A DNA stretch of 64,000 bases from Blastomonas aquatica (GCF_014639875.1 NZ_BMGD01000002.1:62001-126000), one strand, 5' to 3'. Positions 24,857 through 33,910 are shown, counted from the stretch's first letter. Program-made: numbers and translations. The notes: a model not told the origin generated them from the letters alone.

Positions 24857-26467
24857 TTATCGCTGGATCGGCTCGGCCGCCGCATCTGCGGTTGACGCAT
24901 AGCCCGGAGCGACGCGGGCCTGGCTTGCCTGCTCGAAGGCATATCCCGCCTTGATCACATCATGGTCCTGCCATGCCCCGCCAATGATCGACAGGCCGAT
25001 AGGCAGCCCAGCCACGTATCCCATCGGCACGGTGATGTGCGGATAGCCTGCGATCGCGGGCATCTGGCTCTGGCTGGGGCCGCTGCCGTTATCGCCATTG
25101 ACCAGGTCGCTGACCCAGGCAGGCGCATTGCTGGGGCCGATCAGAAAGCGCACGTCATGCGTTTTCATGAGCTTGTCGATGCCCTCTGCTCCCGCCAGCC
25201 GCTTCGATTTGGCCAGCGCTTCGATGTACTCCGGATCGTCGAGCCCCTTTTGGCTTTCAGCCAGATCGAACAATCCCTGGTCGAACCACGCCAGCTCGGT
25301 GGCGGCATTGGCGGCGTTGAACGCGATGATGTCCTTGAGCGTCCGATGCTTCACCGCGGCGGGGGTGCTCGCCAGATAGGCATTGAGATCGGCCTTGAGC
25401 TCGACCATCAGCACCTTGAACTCGGCTTCGCCCAGGCTCTCGAGCCCGGTGCGGCTTTCTTCGATCTCGACCAGTTCGGCCCCGGCTGCGATGAACCAAT
25501 CGAGTGCGCCCGCGAACACCGCCTGCACCCGTGCATTGTTTCCGGTGCGATCCCTCAGCACCCCGATGCGGACGCCTTTCAGATAATCCGCCGACAGCCC
25601 GGCAGCGTAATCGGTCTTGCGTGCATCCGCCTCTGCGGTGGCCGGGTCAGCCGGATCTGACCCCGCCAGCGCGGTCAGCACCAAGGCGGCGTCGGTGACG
25701 CTGCGCGCCATCGGTCCTGCGGTATCCTGGCTGTGGCTGATGGGTACGACATGCGTGCGCGAGACGAGGCCCACGGTAGGTTTGAAGCCGACCAGCCCGT
25801 TGGTCGATGCAGGGCAGGTCACAGAGCCATCGGTCTCGGTGCCGATCGTCGCCGCCGCAAGGCTCGCCGCGCCCGCAGCGCCGCTGCCCGAAGAAGACCC
25901 GCAACTGTTGCGATCGAGCGCATAGGGGTTCTTCACCAGCCCGCCGACACTCGACCAGCCGCTGGTCGCGTTGTCCGATCGGATGTTGGCCCATTGCGAC
26001 AGGTTGGTCTTGCCCAGGATGATCGCGCCCGCCGCGCGCAGCCGCGCCACCAGAGGTGCATCGCGGTCGGTGACGTTGTTCAGCAACGCGGTCGATCCGG
26101 CGGTGGTGGGGACGGGGCCCTTGGCCTCGATATTGTCTTTGATCAGGATCGGGATGCCATGGAGCGGCCCGCGAACATCGCCTCTCTTGCGATCGGCATC
26201 GCGCGCCCGCGCTTCCTCGATGGCACCGGGCATGACCGCGATAACACTGTTGAGCTTCGGCCCCTTGCGGTCGAGTGCCTCGATCCGGTCCATATGGGCG
26301 CGCACCAGTTCCTCGCTGCTGATCGTTCCTGCCGCCAGCATCGCGGCCAGTTCGGGGATCGATTTTTCCTCGACCTGCACCGCCATGCGGGCGATGCGCG
26401 GCGGTTCATCTTGGGCAAGGGCAGGGAGCGGGGCGAGGGCGGCAAGCGCCAGGGCAAGGGTTCGCAT
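24857..26467 (-). CDS. Exported amidase-signature family hydrolase
   Basis: A 536-residue protein from the ATG at 26467 with a signal peptide (MRTLALALAALAPLPALAQ). The amidase-signature triad is visible: Lys110 in PILIKDN, the Gly-Ser-Ser stretch at 190-193 (cis-serine), and the nucleophile Ser215 in TETDGSVTCPAS. The enzyme hydrolyses a carboxamide or a related C-N bond outside the cytoplasm; the substrate cannot be told. Exported members with this architecture are common in sphingomonads. It starts 102 bp from the divergent DUF2256 gene and ends in the palindromic repeat cluster. Confidence 0.9.
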   Translation of the reverse strand: MRTLALALAALAPLPALAQDEPPRIARMAVQVEEKSIPELAAMLAAGTISSEELVRAHMDRIEALDRKGPKLNSVIAVMPGAIEEARARDADRKRGDVRGPLHGIPILIKDNIEAKGPVPTTAGSTALLNNVTDRDAPLVARLRAAGAIILGKTNLSQWANIRSDNATSGWSSVGGLVKNPYALDRNSCGSSSGSGAAGAASLAAATIGTETDGSVTCPASTNGLVGFKPTVGLVSRTHVVPISHSQDTAGPMARSVTDAALVLTALAGSDPADPATAEADARKTDYAAGLSADYLKGVRIGVLRDRTGNNARVQAVFAGALDWFIAAGAELVEIEESRTGLESLGEAEFKVLMVELKADLNAYLASTPAAVKHRTLKDIIAFNAANAATELAWFDQGLFDLAESQKGLDDPEYIEALAKSKRLAGAEGIDKLMKTHDVRFLIGPSNAPAWVSDLVNGDNGSGPSQSQMPAIAGYPHITVPMGYVAGLPIGLSIIGGAWQDHDVIKAGYAFEQASQARVAPGYASTADAAAEPIQR

Positions 26468-26569
26468 GTCGCCACGATAGCGTGGCGTTTTCGCCCGGCA
26501 AGATGGTGCGCGGGCATTTTGTTGTCCATGCACTGGCCAAGGCCCGGTGCAGCGCCCATATCGCGCGGG

Positions 26570-26734
26570 ATGCCCGAGAAACGCTACACCAAATCGAACC
26601 TGCCCGAGAAGATCTGCGCGGCGTGCGGGCGGCCGTTTGCCTGGCGCAAGAAATGGGAGCGCGACTGGGACAACGTGAAAACCTGTTCGGAACGCTGCAA
26701 GGGTGACCTGAGGCGCAAGAACCGCCCGGCCTAA
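26570..26734 (+). CDS. DUF2256 small cysteine-rich protein
   Basis: A 54-residue protein with the DUF2256 pattern: ICAACGRPFAWRKKWERDWD followed by VKTCSERCKGDLRR. Four cysteines in two CxxC/CxxxC pairs make a zinc-ribbon-like site. Family function is unknown; homologues often lie next to cryptochrome/photolyase-like or redox genes. An earlier in-frame ATG at 26528 is possible, but MPEKRYTKSNLPEK is the usual family start. It lies between the amidase (divergent) and the CitE-like gene (convergent). Confidence 0.8.
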   Translation: MPEKRYTKSNLPEKICAACGRPFAWRKKWERDWDNVKTCSERCKGDLRRKNRPA

Positions 26735-26752
26735 CCCGCCAACACTCCTGTT

Positions 26753-27625
26753 TCAGGCCTGCTCGGATATTGCCTCGGCAATCGCCACCTGCTGCCGGGC
26801 CTGTTCGAGGTGCAGCAGTTCGACCATCCGGCCATCGACCCGGATCGCGCCCTTGCCGGCATTCTCGGGCAGGGCGAACGCTGCGATCACCGCTTGGGCG
26901 TGCGCCAGTTCGGCTGCGCTCGGCGAGAACACAGCATTGCACGGACCGATCTGGTCGGGATGGATCAGCGTCTTGCCGTCGAACCCGAACATCAACCCCT
27001 GCCGCGCCTCTGCCTCGAAAACATCCAGATCGCGGAACTCGTTGCACACCCCGTCGAGTACGGCCACGCCATGGGCACGCGCTGCCACCACCGCTAACGA
27101 CATGATCGGCAGGAAGGGCGTGCGCTCGGGCGTCAGCTTCGCGCGCATTTCCTTGGCGAGATCGTTGACCCCCATCACGAAGAGCGACAGCCGGGTTCCC
27201 GCCGACAGCGCGGCGAGCGCATCCAAGTGCGGCACCACGGCGCAGGTCTCGATCATTGCCCACAGTTGCACCCGCGACGGTGCGTCGGATAAAGCTGCGT
27301 TGCAGGCTGTGATGTCCGAGGGACGATAAACCTTGGGTACCAGCACCGCGTCGATCTGGGCATGCGCGACGGCGGCGAGATCGTCTTTGCCCCAGGGTGT
27401 GTCGAGAGCGTTGATCCGGATCACCAGCTCGCGGTTGCCGAAGCCTCCTTCAGCAGCCGCAGCGATCGCAGCCTCACGTGCGCTTTCCTTGGCCTCGGGC
27501 GCGACCGCGTCTTCGAGATCGAGGATGATCACATCGGCAGCCAGGCTGCGCGCCTTGGCCAGCGCGCGCGGATTGGAGGCGGGCATGTAGAGCGCGCTGC
27601 GCCGGGGGCGGACGGTTTCGGTCAT
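26753..27625 (-). CDS. HpcH/HpaI aldolase / citrate lyase beta-like (CitE family) CoA ester lyase
   Basis: A 290-residue TIM-barrel enzyme: RRSALYMPASNPRALAKA, VIILDLEDAVAPEAK (metal and substrate site), and MIETCAVV with the metal-binding Glu. The family includes malyl-CoA, beta-methylmalyl-CoA and citramalyl-CoA lyases. No citrate lyase alpha or gamma subunits are near, so it is a stand-alone CoA-ester lyase. Which ester it cleaves cannot be told. It lies 22 bp downstream of the CHASE2-PP2C gene stop on the same strand, but function does not suggest a shared pathway. Confidence 0.87.
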   Translation of the reverse strand: MTETVRPRRSALYMPASNPRALAKARSLAADVIILDLEDAVAPEAKESAREAAIAAAAEGGFGNRELVIRINALDTPWGKDDLAAVAHAQIDAVLVPKVYRPSDITACNAALSDAPSRVQLWAMIETCAVVPHLDALAALSAGTRLSLFVMGVNDLAKEMRAKLTPERTPFLPIMSLAVVAARAHGVAVLDGVCNEFRDLDVFEAEARQGLMFGFDGKTLIHPDQIGPCNAVFSPSAAELAHAQAVIAAFALPENAGKGAIRVDGRMVELLHLEQARQQVAIAEAISEQA

Positions 27626-27646
27626 GGCGGTTGTCCTGGCTGAAGG

Positions 27647-29719
27647 TCACCCCGGATTAGCACCCAGATAGCGGAAGGCAACCACGGTGAGGTCGTCGCT
27701 GGGGTCGGTGCCATCTTCGAACGTGCGCACCTCACCGCACAGGGTGGCGACCATCGCAGCCGCGCTCGACTGGTCGGCGACCAGCGCATCGCGGGTGCGC
27801 TTTGTGCCGAACAGCTGCTCCTGCCGGTTCTGCGCTTCGGTCACGCCATCGGTGATCAGCACCAGCGCCTCGCCGGGGAGCAAGGTGAGGTGCTCGGCGG
27901 GCCAGGGATAATCCATGATGCAGAACGGCGGCCCACCCTCGAGCGGTTCGTCGATCACCTCGCCTGCGGTGGTGATCCGCAGCGGGTTGTCGTGCCCGGC
28001 ATTGACCATCTCGACTCGTCCGGTGGCAAGGTCGATCAGGCACAGCAGCATCGTCAGCCCCAACTGGTCGCCGCTGTCGCGCATCAGCTCGGCGTTGAGC
28101 ATCGCGGCGGTATCGGCCAGATCGCCCGGGCTGCGCAGCATCACGCTGCGCGACAGCGCCTTGGACAGCGCCATGAACAAGGCGGCAGGGACGCCCTTGC
28201 CGGTGATGTCGGCGATCAGGATCACCACCCGGTCAGAATCGAGCGGGATGATGTCGTAAAAATCGCCGCCCACCGACTTGGCGGCTTCCAGCTGTGCGGC
28301 GATATCGATGCGCGGATCGAGCTTTGCCAGCGCAGCACGATCAGGCAGCATGCCAAGCTGGATTGCGCGCGCTGCGCCCAGTTCGCCCTCGCTGCGGCTT
28401 TGTGCATCTCGGAGCACCGCGCGTTCGCGTCGCGCCTCGCGGAACAGCGCGCCGAACACCGCGAGCGCGGCGCCGCTGCCGAGCAACAAAGGCCGCAGCG
28501 GATCGAACAGCGTATCGGCCAGGCTGAACAGCAGCCATGATGCCATCGGCAGGACCAGCACCGCGCCTGCGAGCACGGCCCACGTCATACGCCCCCGGGT
28601 CTGGCGCGCGGCGAGCAGCAGCAGGATGACCGCCAGAGCCACGCCTGCGATCCATTCGGCAGCTTTGCTCCACATCGGCCGGACCAGCCAGCCACCGCGC
28701 CGGATCGCGTCGGCTGCCTGCGCCTGGACCAACACCCCGAACATCTCCGACCCCAAAGGCGTCGCGACGATATCGGGCGAACCTTCGGCGGTCAGCGAGA
28801 CGATCACCGTCTTGCCGCGCAGCTGCGAGAGGTCGAAGTCCTCGGACAGGATTTCGATCGCCGAATAGACGTGGGCCTGCGGGATCTCGGCAAAATGCAG
28901 CCGCATCCGGCCGGATTCGTCGACCGGGATCGTGCGGTCGCCGATCCGCACGCTGCCCGGGGCCATCGTGATCTCAGTGTCCGCACCGCTCTGCTGCTCG
29001 AGCGCGACCCGCGCCAACTCGAGCGCAAGCCCGGGCACCACCGCCTCGCCGGTCTGCAGCACCAAAGGCACCCCGCGCACCCGGCCATCGCTGTCGGGCT
29101 TGCCGTTGAGCAGGCCGAAGCCCGGTGCGCGCTGCTCGAGCGTTTCGAGGTTGCGCTGGACCAACGGGAAGCGGGGCAGGGCGGCGGGCGGTTTGCCGGT
29201 GATCGTCGCCCATTGGGTGAGGCCGGCAGGGTCGGCGCCGCCCAGGGTTACCCCGGCGCGGCCGAGCACCACCGGCGCGGTGCTGATCGCATCGGCAAAT
29301 TCGTCGTCCATGCTCCCCAGCCCGTCCAGCCAGGCCTCGGTCGCGGGGCTGTCGGGCGGGTACAGCCGGGAGAAGCGCGAGGGGCTGACCGCGTCGGGTT
29401 CGGCAAAGATGATGTCGAAGCCGATCGCGCTGGCGCCGCCTTCGGTGAGACGCTGGGTCAGCGTGGCAAACACCCGGCGTGGCCAGGGCCAGCTGCCGAT
29501 GACATCGAGGCTCTCGTCGCCGATCGCGACGACCCGCACATCGCTGGCCGAAAGATCGCGCGGGGCAAGCCATTGCCAGCCATCGAAAACGGTGTTCTGC
29601 GCGCGCGGGCTGAGCGCCAGGCTAAGCAATGCGGCGAGCGCAAACCCCGCCAGCGCCGCCAGCCACAGCGTGCGCGAGGGGAGCGCGGCGGCGCTAGAGG
29701 ACGACTTCAAGGCCGTCAT
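27647..29719 (-). CDS. CHASE2-domain PP2C (SpoIIE-type) serine phosphatase
   Basis: A 690-residue membrane protein from the ATG at 29719. One N-terminal transmembrane segment (about 18-38) precedes a periplasmic CHASE2 sensor (LSASDVRVVAIGDESLDVIGSWPWPRRVFA region), then three closely spaced transmembrane segments, a short coiled linker, and a cytoplasmic SpoIIE/RsbU-like phosphatase with VGGDFYD, DITGKG, DGVTEA and DDLTVV metal motifs. Such enzymes dephosphorylate a STAS anti-anti-sigma protein to start a stress or developmental response. The start overlaps the end of the MBL gene by 26 bp, and a STAS gene lies just upstream, so the three form one unit. Confidence 0.9.
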   Translation of the reverse strand: MTALKSSSSAAALPSRTLWLAALAGFALAALLSLALSPRAQNTVFDGWQWLAPRDLSASDVRVVAIGDESLDVIGSWPWPRRVFATLTQRLTEGGASAIGFDIIFAEPDAVSPSRFSRLYPPDSPATEAWLDGLGSMDDEFADAISTAPVVLGRAGVTLGGADPAGLTQWATITGKPPAALPRFPLVQRNLETLEQRAPGFGLLNGKPDSDGRVRGVPLVLQTGEAVVPGLALELARVALEQQSGADTEITMAPGSVRIGDRTIPVDESGRMRLHFAEIPQAHVYSAIEILSEDFDLSQLRGKTVIVSLTAEGSPDIVATPLGSEMFGVLVQAQAADAIRRGGWLVRPMWSKAAEWIAGVALAVILLLLAARQTRGRMTWAVLAGAVLVLPMASWLLFSLADTLFDPLRPLLLGSGAALAVFGALFREARRERAVLRDAQSRSEGELGAARAIQLGMLPDRAALAKLDPRIDIAAQLEAAKSVGGDFYDIIPLDSDRVVILIADITGKGVPAALFMALSKALSRSVMLRSPGDLADTAAMLNAELMRDSGDQLGLTMLLCLIDLATGRVEMVNAGHDNPLRITTAGEVIDEPLEGGPPFCIMDYPWPAEHLTLLPGEALVLITDGVTEAQNRQEQLFGTKRTRDALVADQSSAAAMVATLCGEVRTFEDGTDPSDDLTVVAFRYLGANPG

Positions 29720-30674
29720 AGGCGCACAGCACCTCCAGCGGAGCATGCTCGCGGGTCAGTTCCTCGTAGCGGATGCTCTCGGCGTGCATCCGCGCGATGT
29801 CGGCGTCCGAATAGACCGGCTCATGGTGGAACAGCGCGAGGCGTTTGGCACGTGCACCATGGCACAGGTCGATCGCGACGATATTGCTCGAATGGCCCCA
29901 GTCTTCCTTCATCGAAACGCTGTCGGCGAGCGAATACATCGTGTCGCAGATGACCAGATCGGCCTGGCTGAAGAACTGCTCAACATCGGCCTCGCCGTGC
30001 ATCTTCTCCATCTTGTGCTCGCTGTCGGTGCTGAACACCGCGACCTTGCCTGCAGCATCGGTGAAGCGGTAACCGAAGCTGCTGTGCGAATGGTGCTGCT
30101 CCATCACCTCGACCTGCACCGAGCCGATCTGATAGACCTCGCCCGCGCTCAGCGTCACGAATTCGATTTTTGCGCGCAGCCAGTCGAATGCAACTGGGAA
30201 CGAGATTTCCTCCTGCTGGCGGCGCAACGCGGTCTCGGCATCGGCATGGCCCGAATGGATGATGATGTGGGCGTTGGGGTCGAACGCCGGCACGAAGAAC
30301 GGGAAGCCCATGATGTGGTCCCAGTGCAGGTGCGACATGAAGAAGTGATAGACTCGCGCATGCCCCCCGGCGCAGCGGCGCATGGCATCAAGGCCAAAGC
30401 CGCGCAGCCCGCTGCCCATGTCGCAGATGATGTAGGGATCGCCCGCCGCCGGATCACCGGCCTCGATCTCGACGCAGGTGGTTGCCCCGCCGAAGGTGCC
30501 GCCGGTGGCAAAGTCGAGCTCGTTACGGGTAAAGCCGCGCGCCTCGTTGATATCCGCAAATCTGCGCCCCGATGCGGCAAGCAGTGCATTCGCGACCTTT
30601 TCCTGCATGATGGACGCCGTTGCCGCGACTGGCAAAGACCCGCGTGTTCCCCAGAACCGGACCAGCATCCGCAC
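29694..30674 (-). CDS. MBL-fold metallohydrolase in a partner-switching cluster
   Basis: A 326-residue cytoplasmic protein with the metallo-beta-lactamase motif SHLHWDHIMGF and further metal ligands in FSTDSEHK and ALFHHEP. It begins VRFWGTRGSLP, a start shared with cAMP-phosphodiesterase-class-II-like and RNase Z-like MBL proteins. It is placed between the STAS gene (50 bp upstream) and the PP2C gene (26-bp overlap), which suggests a role in the same signalling pathway, perhaps on a nucleotide second messenger. Substrate unknown; the link to signalling is from gene order only. Confidence 0.85.
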   Translation of the reverse strand: MRMLVRFWGTRGSLPVAATASIMQEKVANALLAASGRRFADINEARGFTRNELDFATGGTFGGATTCVEIEAGDPAAGDPYIICDMGSGLRGFGLDAMRRCAGGHARVYHFFMSHLHWDHIMGFPFFVPAFDPNAHIIIHSGHADAETALRRQQEEISFPVAFDWLRAKIEFVTLSAGEVYQIGSVQVEVMEQHHSHSSFGYRFTDAAGKVAVFSTDSEHKMEKMHGEADVEQFFSQADLVICDTMYSLADSVSMKEDWGHSSNIVAIDLCHGARAKRLALFHHEPVYSDADIARMHAESIRYEELTREHAPLEVLCAYDGLEVVL

Positions 30675-30724
30675 CCCCCTCAGTTCAGTCTACCGCCGGT
30701 GCGCCCCGCCGCTGCCGGCATGGT

Positions 30725-31060
30725 CTATAGTGCATCCTCGATCGTATCGCTGACCACGAACAGCTTGTCGTAGCGGCTGATCGCCAGAATTTCGCGCATC
30801 ACCGTGTTGGGGCGCGCGAGCGACATCGCCACGTCTGCGGCATCGGCCTCGCGCTTGGCCAGGGTCAGCGCGCGCAGGCCGCGCGACGACATATAATCCA
30901 GCCCTGCGAAATCGACCACCAGCTTGCGCCCCGGCGACTCGGCGGCCATCGCGACGCTGCTTTCCAGATGATCGGCAAACGCCTGCGCGGTTGCCTCGTC
31001 TACCCGGCCGTCGGGGCTCGCGACAACGCATCCCTGCCGCTCGGTGCTGGACCACTGCAT
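30725..31060 (-). CDS. STAS-domain anti-anti-sigma-like protein
   Basis: A 111-residue STAS domain from the ATG at 31060, with AAAGG upstream. A start at 31078 is also possible; the open frame to 31198 is not credible because it runs into the divergent gene. The phosphoacceptor motif DYMSSRGLRAL is intact, with Ser59 in the SpoIIAA Ser58 position. In the unphosphorylated state such proteins bind an anti-sigma kinase and free a sigma factor. The CHASE2-PP2C phosphatase downstream is the likely partner that removes the phosphate. No HATPase anti-sigma kinase is present in the window. Confidence 0.85.
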   Translation of the reverse strand: MQWSSTERQGCVVASPDGRVDEATAQAFADHLESSVAMAAESPGRKLVVDFAGLDYMSSRGLRALTLAKREADAADVAMSLARPNTVMREILAISRYDKLFVVSDTIEDAL

Positions 31061-31197
31061 GTCTTCTGCCTTTCGCATCTCGAGCAAAGCGTAGCGACAA
31101 ATTAACCTCGTGGGAAGTTGCCCTGAGCACCGTGGCTGCAGTGATATGAAAAGGGACAGATTGCTGTCCGGTGCCGCACCGGCTAGTGTCAACTCCA

Positions 31198-32442
31198 ATG
31201 GACACTGTACCCGCGCCGAACCCGCATATCACCACGGTGGATTTCGCTCCCGCCGTCCCGCGCAGCCTGTGTACCGATTGCGGTATCTCGCGCAGCAGTG
31301 ACCCCAAGGCGTGCGGGCGGGCGTGCCAGTTCATCCAGCCCGATTACCCCGCGCTCGAGGCGCAGGCGCACGGGCGCGCGCGCGATATCGGCAAGCAAGA
31401 CGAACTGTTCTTCGGCCCGTATCAGCGGATGGTGATGGCCGAACTGGTGCCCGCATCCCCCGGAGCGCAATGGACCGGAATCACCACCCGCATCGGCGCG
31501 CGGTTGCTGGAAACCGGCGCGGTCGATGCGGTGCTGGCGATCGGCCCGCATCCCGATGATCGCTGGCGCCCGCTGCCGATGCTGATCACCCGGGCTGAGG
31601 ACATGGCAAAGGTGCGCGGCATGCGGATGGGCTATGCACCGTTGCTGGCGTTGCTCGAACCCGCGCGCGCGGCGGGCCACAAGCGGATCGCGGTGATCGG
31701 CATTCCGTGCCAGATCCATGCGCTGCGCGCACTCGAGGCGGAGCTGGGGTTCGAACGGATCTACGTCATCGGCACGCCATGCTCGGACAACACCACCACC
31801 GAGAATTTCCACACATTCCTGGGGCTGCTCTCCGACCAGCCCGAGACGATCAGCTATCTGGAGTTCCGCGCCGATTACCACGTCGAGCTGCGGTTCGATG
31901 ATGGCAAGACCCGGGACATTCCGTTCCTGCAGCTGCCGATCTCGGACCTGCCGGGGGATTTCTTTCCGCTGACCTGCCGGACCTGTGTCGATTACACCAA
32001 TGTGCTCGCGGACATCACGGTGGGGTACATGGCGGGGCAGGGCAAGCAATGGCTGCTGGTGCGCAACGAACGCGGCGAGGAGCTGGTGCGGCTGCTGGGC
32101 GATGAACTGCACTGCGCCGAGGTCGGCAGCGCGGGCAAAAGGGCAGGGCCGGTCAAGGGCTTCAAGACCAACACCGAACTGGCGGCAGGCGGTCTGCCAC
32201 TGCGGCGGATGCCCAAGATGCTGCGCAGGATCTTTGGCTGGCTGATGCCGCGCATCGGCCCGCGGGGCAAGGAGTTCGCCCGCGCGCGGCTCGAGATGAA
32301 GGCGATCGAAACCGTGCTCCACCTGCGCCGCGCAGAACCTGCGCGAATGAAGACGATGATCCCCGATCACATCTGGGCTTTGGTCAAGCCGTACGGGATC
32401 GAGCCGAAGCCCGGGGAGCGGCACGAGCCAAGCGACGCCTAA
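31198..32442 (+). CDS. Coenzyme F420 hydrogenase/dehydrogenase beta-subunit-like iron-sulphur flavoprotein (FrhB/BciB/HCAR superfamily)
   Basis: A 414-residue protein from the ATG at 31198; a GTG nine codons earlier (31171) is an alternative and neither has a strong ribosome-binding site. N-terminal Cys25, Cys28, Cys39 and Cys43 (CTDCG...ACGRAC) fit one iron-sulphur cluster and the later GIPCQIHAL, GTPCSDN and CRTCVDY motifs carry further ligands, as in the FrhB domain. The superfamily includes ferredoxin-dependent 8-vinyl reductase BciB and 7-hydroxymethyl-chlorophyll a reductase. No photosynthesis genes are in the window, so I do not call it BciB. It is divergent from the STAS gene. Confidence 0.75.
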   Translation: MDTVPAPNPHITTVDFAPAVPRSLCTDCGISRSSDPKACGRACQFIQPDYPALEAQAHGRARDIGKQDELFFGPYQRMVMAELVPASPGAQWTGITTRIGARLLETGAVDAVLAIGPHPDDRWRPLPMLITRAEDMAKVRGMRMGYAPLLALLEPARAAGHKRIAVIGIPCQIHALRALEAELGFERIYVIGTPCSDNTTTENFHTFLGLLSDQPETISYLEFRADYHVELRFDDGKTRDIPFLQLPISDLPGDFFPLTCRTCVDYTNVLADITVGYMAGQGKQWLLVRNERGEELVRLLGDELHCAEVGSAGKRAGPVKGFKTNTELAAGGLPLRRMPKMLRRIFGWLMPRIGPRGKEFARARLEMKAIETVLHLRRAEPARMKTMIPDHIWALVKPYGIEPKPGERHEPSDA

Positions 32443-32458
32443 CGCGCCATCTCTCGTC

Positions 32459-32489
32459 ACCCCCGCGAACGCGGGGGTCCCGCTTTTTT
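32459..32489 (+). terminator. Terminator-like hairpin with T-run after the FrhB-like gene
   Basis: A perfect 9-bp stem, ACCCCCGCG (32459-32467) with CGCGGGGGT (32470-32478), is followed five bases later by six Ts. It is a probable intrinsic terminator, although the stem is also one copy of the dispersed sphingomonad palindrome family. Confidence 0.6.
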
Positions 32490-32507
32490 GCCACCTTCGC
32501 CCACAAG

Positions 32508-32535
32508 CGTCATTCCCGCGTTCGCGGGAATGACG
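32508..32535. repeat. Dispersed palindromic repeat copy
   Basis: A perfect 13-bp inverted repeat, CGTCATTCCCGCG (32508-32520) with CGCGGGAATGACG (32523-32535), has a two-base loop. A close relative of the right half (GCGGGAATGACGG) is present at 44291-44303, so this is a dispersed intergenic element rather than a local operator. Confidence 0.75.
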
Positions 32536-32554
32536 GGGTTGGGAGGTGCTGAGG

Positions 32555-33232
32555 TCAGCTACGCCGAACCGCGATCCAGATGGTGTGGCGTGCGCCGCGG
32601 CCCGATGCGGTGGCGCGGACGGTTTCTTCGGACACATCGAAGCCCGCCTTGCGCAGCCGTGCGGTAAAGCGCGGATCGGGCCCGCTCGACCATACAGCCA
32701 GCACGCCGCCGGGGCGCAAGGCCGCGCGCGCCTCGGATAGCCCGGCAAGCGTGTAGAGCGCATCGTTGCCTTCGCGCGACAGGCCATCGGGGCCGTTATC
32801 GACATCAAGCAGGATCGCATCATACCGGCCGCGCCCGGCGCGGATCAATCCGCCGACGTCCTGCACACAGACCTGCACCTGCGGACTGTCCAGGGTGCCT
32901 TCGTGAAGATGCGCCATCGGTCCGCGCGCCCAGTCGACGATTTCGGGGACCAGTTCTGCCACGGTGATCTGGGCTTGCTGCCCGAAGGAGGCGAGCGCGG
33001 CGCGCAGGGTGAAGCCCATGCCCAGCCCGCCGATCAGCACTGCGGGCTTTTCAACATCGGTCAGCCTGGCCTGTGCGAGCGTGGCGAGCGCCTCTTCCGA
33101 CCCGCTCAACCGGCTGTTCATCAACTCGTTGGCGCCGAGCATGATCGAGAATTCGGTCCCGCGGCGGATCAAGCGCAGGGGATCGCCGCCGCCGGGGACG
33201 ACGGCGGTCGCAAGGAGTTCACGCGGGATCAT
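32555..33232 (-). CDS. Spermidine synthase-like SAM-binding protein
   Basis: A 225-residue protein with a Rossmann methyltransferase-like core: AVLIGGLGMGFTLRAAL (SAM loop), AELVPEIVDWAR, and DAILLDVDNGPDGL, the position of the catalytic Asp in spermidine synthases. It lacks the full N-terminal beta domain of true SpeE (about 280 residues) and the DAFxxDxxP motif is not seen. It is better described as a spermidine-synthase-like protein of unknown substrate. Common in sphingomonads as a single gene. Confidence 0.8.
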   Translation of the reverse strand: MIPRELLATAVVPGGGDPLRLIRRGTEFSIMLGANELMNSRLSGSEEALATLAQARLTDVEKPAVLIGGLGMGFTLRAALASFGQQAQITVAELVPEIVDWARGPMAHLHEGTLDSPQVQVCVQDVGGLIRAGRGRYDAILLDVDNGPDGLSREGNDALYTLAGLSEARAALRPGGVLAVWSSGPDPRFTARLRKAGFDVSEETVRATASGRGARHTIWIAVRRS

Positions 33233-33273
33233 GAAGCCTGACCGGGATTATTGGCCAAAGCGCATACGCTCGG

Positions 33274-33606
33274 TTATCTGCGCTTCTTGCGCGCGGCATA
33301 CCGCGCATCGCGCTTCTGCTTCTTTTCCGCCTCGGTTTCGACGACCTGCTGCGCGGCGTTTTCGGCCTCGGCTTCGGCAGCGGCGATCTTGGCGGCGGCG
33401 TCGATCTTGGCCTGCTCGCGTTCGGCGATCTTCTCGGCGCGCTTGGCGGCCTGGGCAGCTTCCTTGGCTTCTTGTGCAGCCAGACGCTGGGCCACGACTT
33501 CGGGATCGGGCGCAGGCTTAGCTTTCAGCTTGTCGAGTGCTGCCTGCCGCGCCTTCTGCGCGAGGGCCTGACGTTCCTGAAAGCCCGGATCCTTGTAACC
33601 TGCCAT
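33274..33606 (-). CDS. DUF6481 family protein
   Basis: A 110-residue, highly charged, alanine- and lysine-rich protein predicted to be one long helix or coiled coil. It begins MAGYKDPGFQERQALAQKAR, the hallmark of DUF6481, a family found mainly in Sphingomonadales. The C-terminus (KKQKRDARYAARKKRR) is very basic and could bind RNA or DNA. Function is unknown. It is transcribed alone from the region at 33607. Confidence 0.82.
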   Translation of the reverse strand: MAGYKDPGFQERQALAQKARQAALDKLKAKPAPDPEVVAQRLAAQEAKEAAQAAKRAEKIAEREQAKIDAAAKIAAAEAEAENAAQQVVETEAEKKQKRDARYAARKKRR

Positions 33607-33910
33607 GTTATCTCAATTCTTCATTCTGATTCGGGAAGGTGCCGCGCACGATCGACCCGATATGCCACGCAGACCATCTGCGCGGATCGTTGATTGCGCC
33701 GCCTTAGTCCAGCGGCCTGCAGAACGCAAAGATTGAAGCTCTTGCCGGTCGAGCAATCACGCAGTTTCTCCGCTGTGCAGGCCTCGCGACGGGCGGCATT
33801 GCGGGCATTGCCCAGATTTACCCGTCGTAACCCGGAACCACTTCATCGCTGTGCCGTAATCCTCGCCAAGATGACCGAAGACCGGCATCGAGCTATCACG
33901 GGAGACTAAC
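33607..33910. other. Divergent promoter region
   Basis: A 304-bp region between DUF6481 (minus) and the GlsB-like gene (plus). It should contain both promoters. I see no open frame with family features, no strong dyad and no RNA gene. Confidence 0.4.

Noticed and set aside
31198-32442. Direct naming as BciB
   Set aside because: Superfamily is clear but no bacteriochlorophyll genes are in the window, so the specific reaction is not supported.
31189-32823. Minus-strand 544-codon frame opposite the FrhB-like gene
   Set aside because: Runs through the intergenic palindromes and the end of the next gene. No domain or ribosome-binding site.
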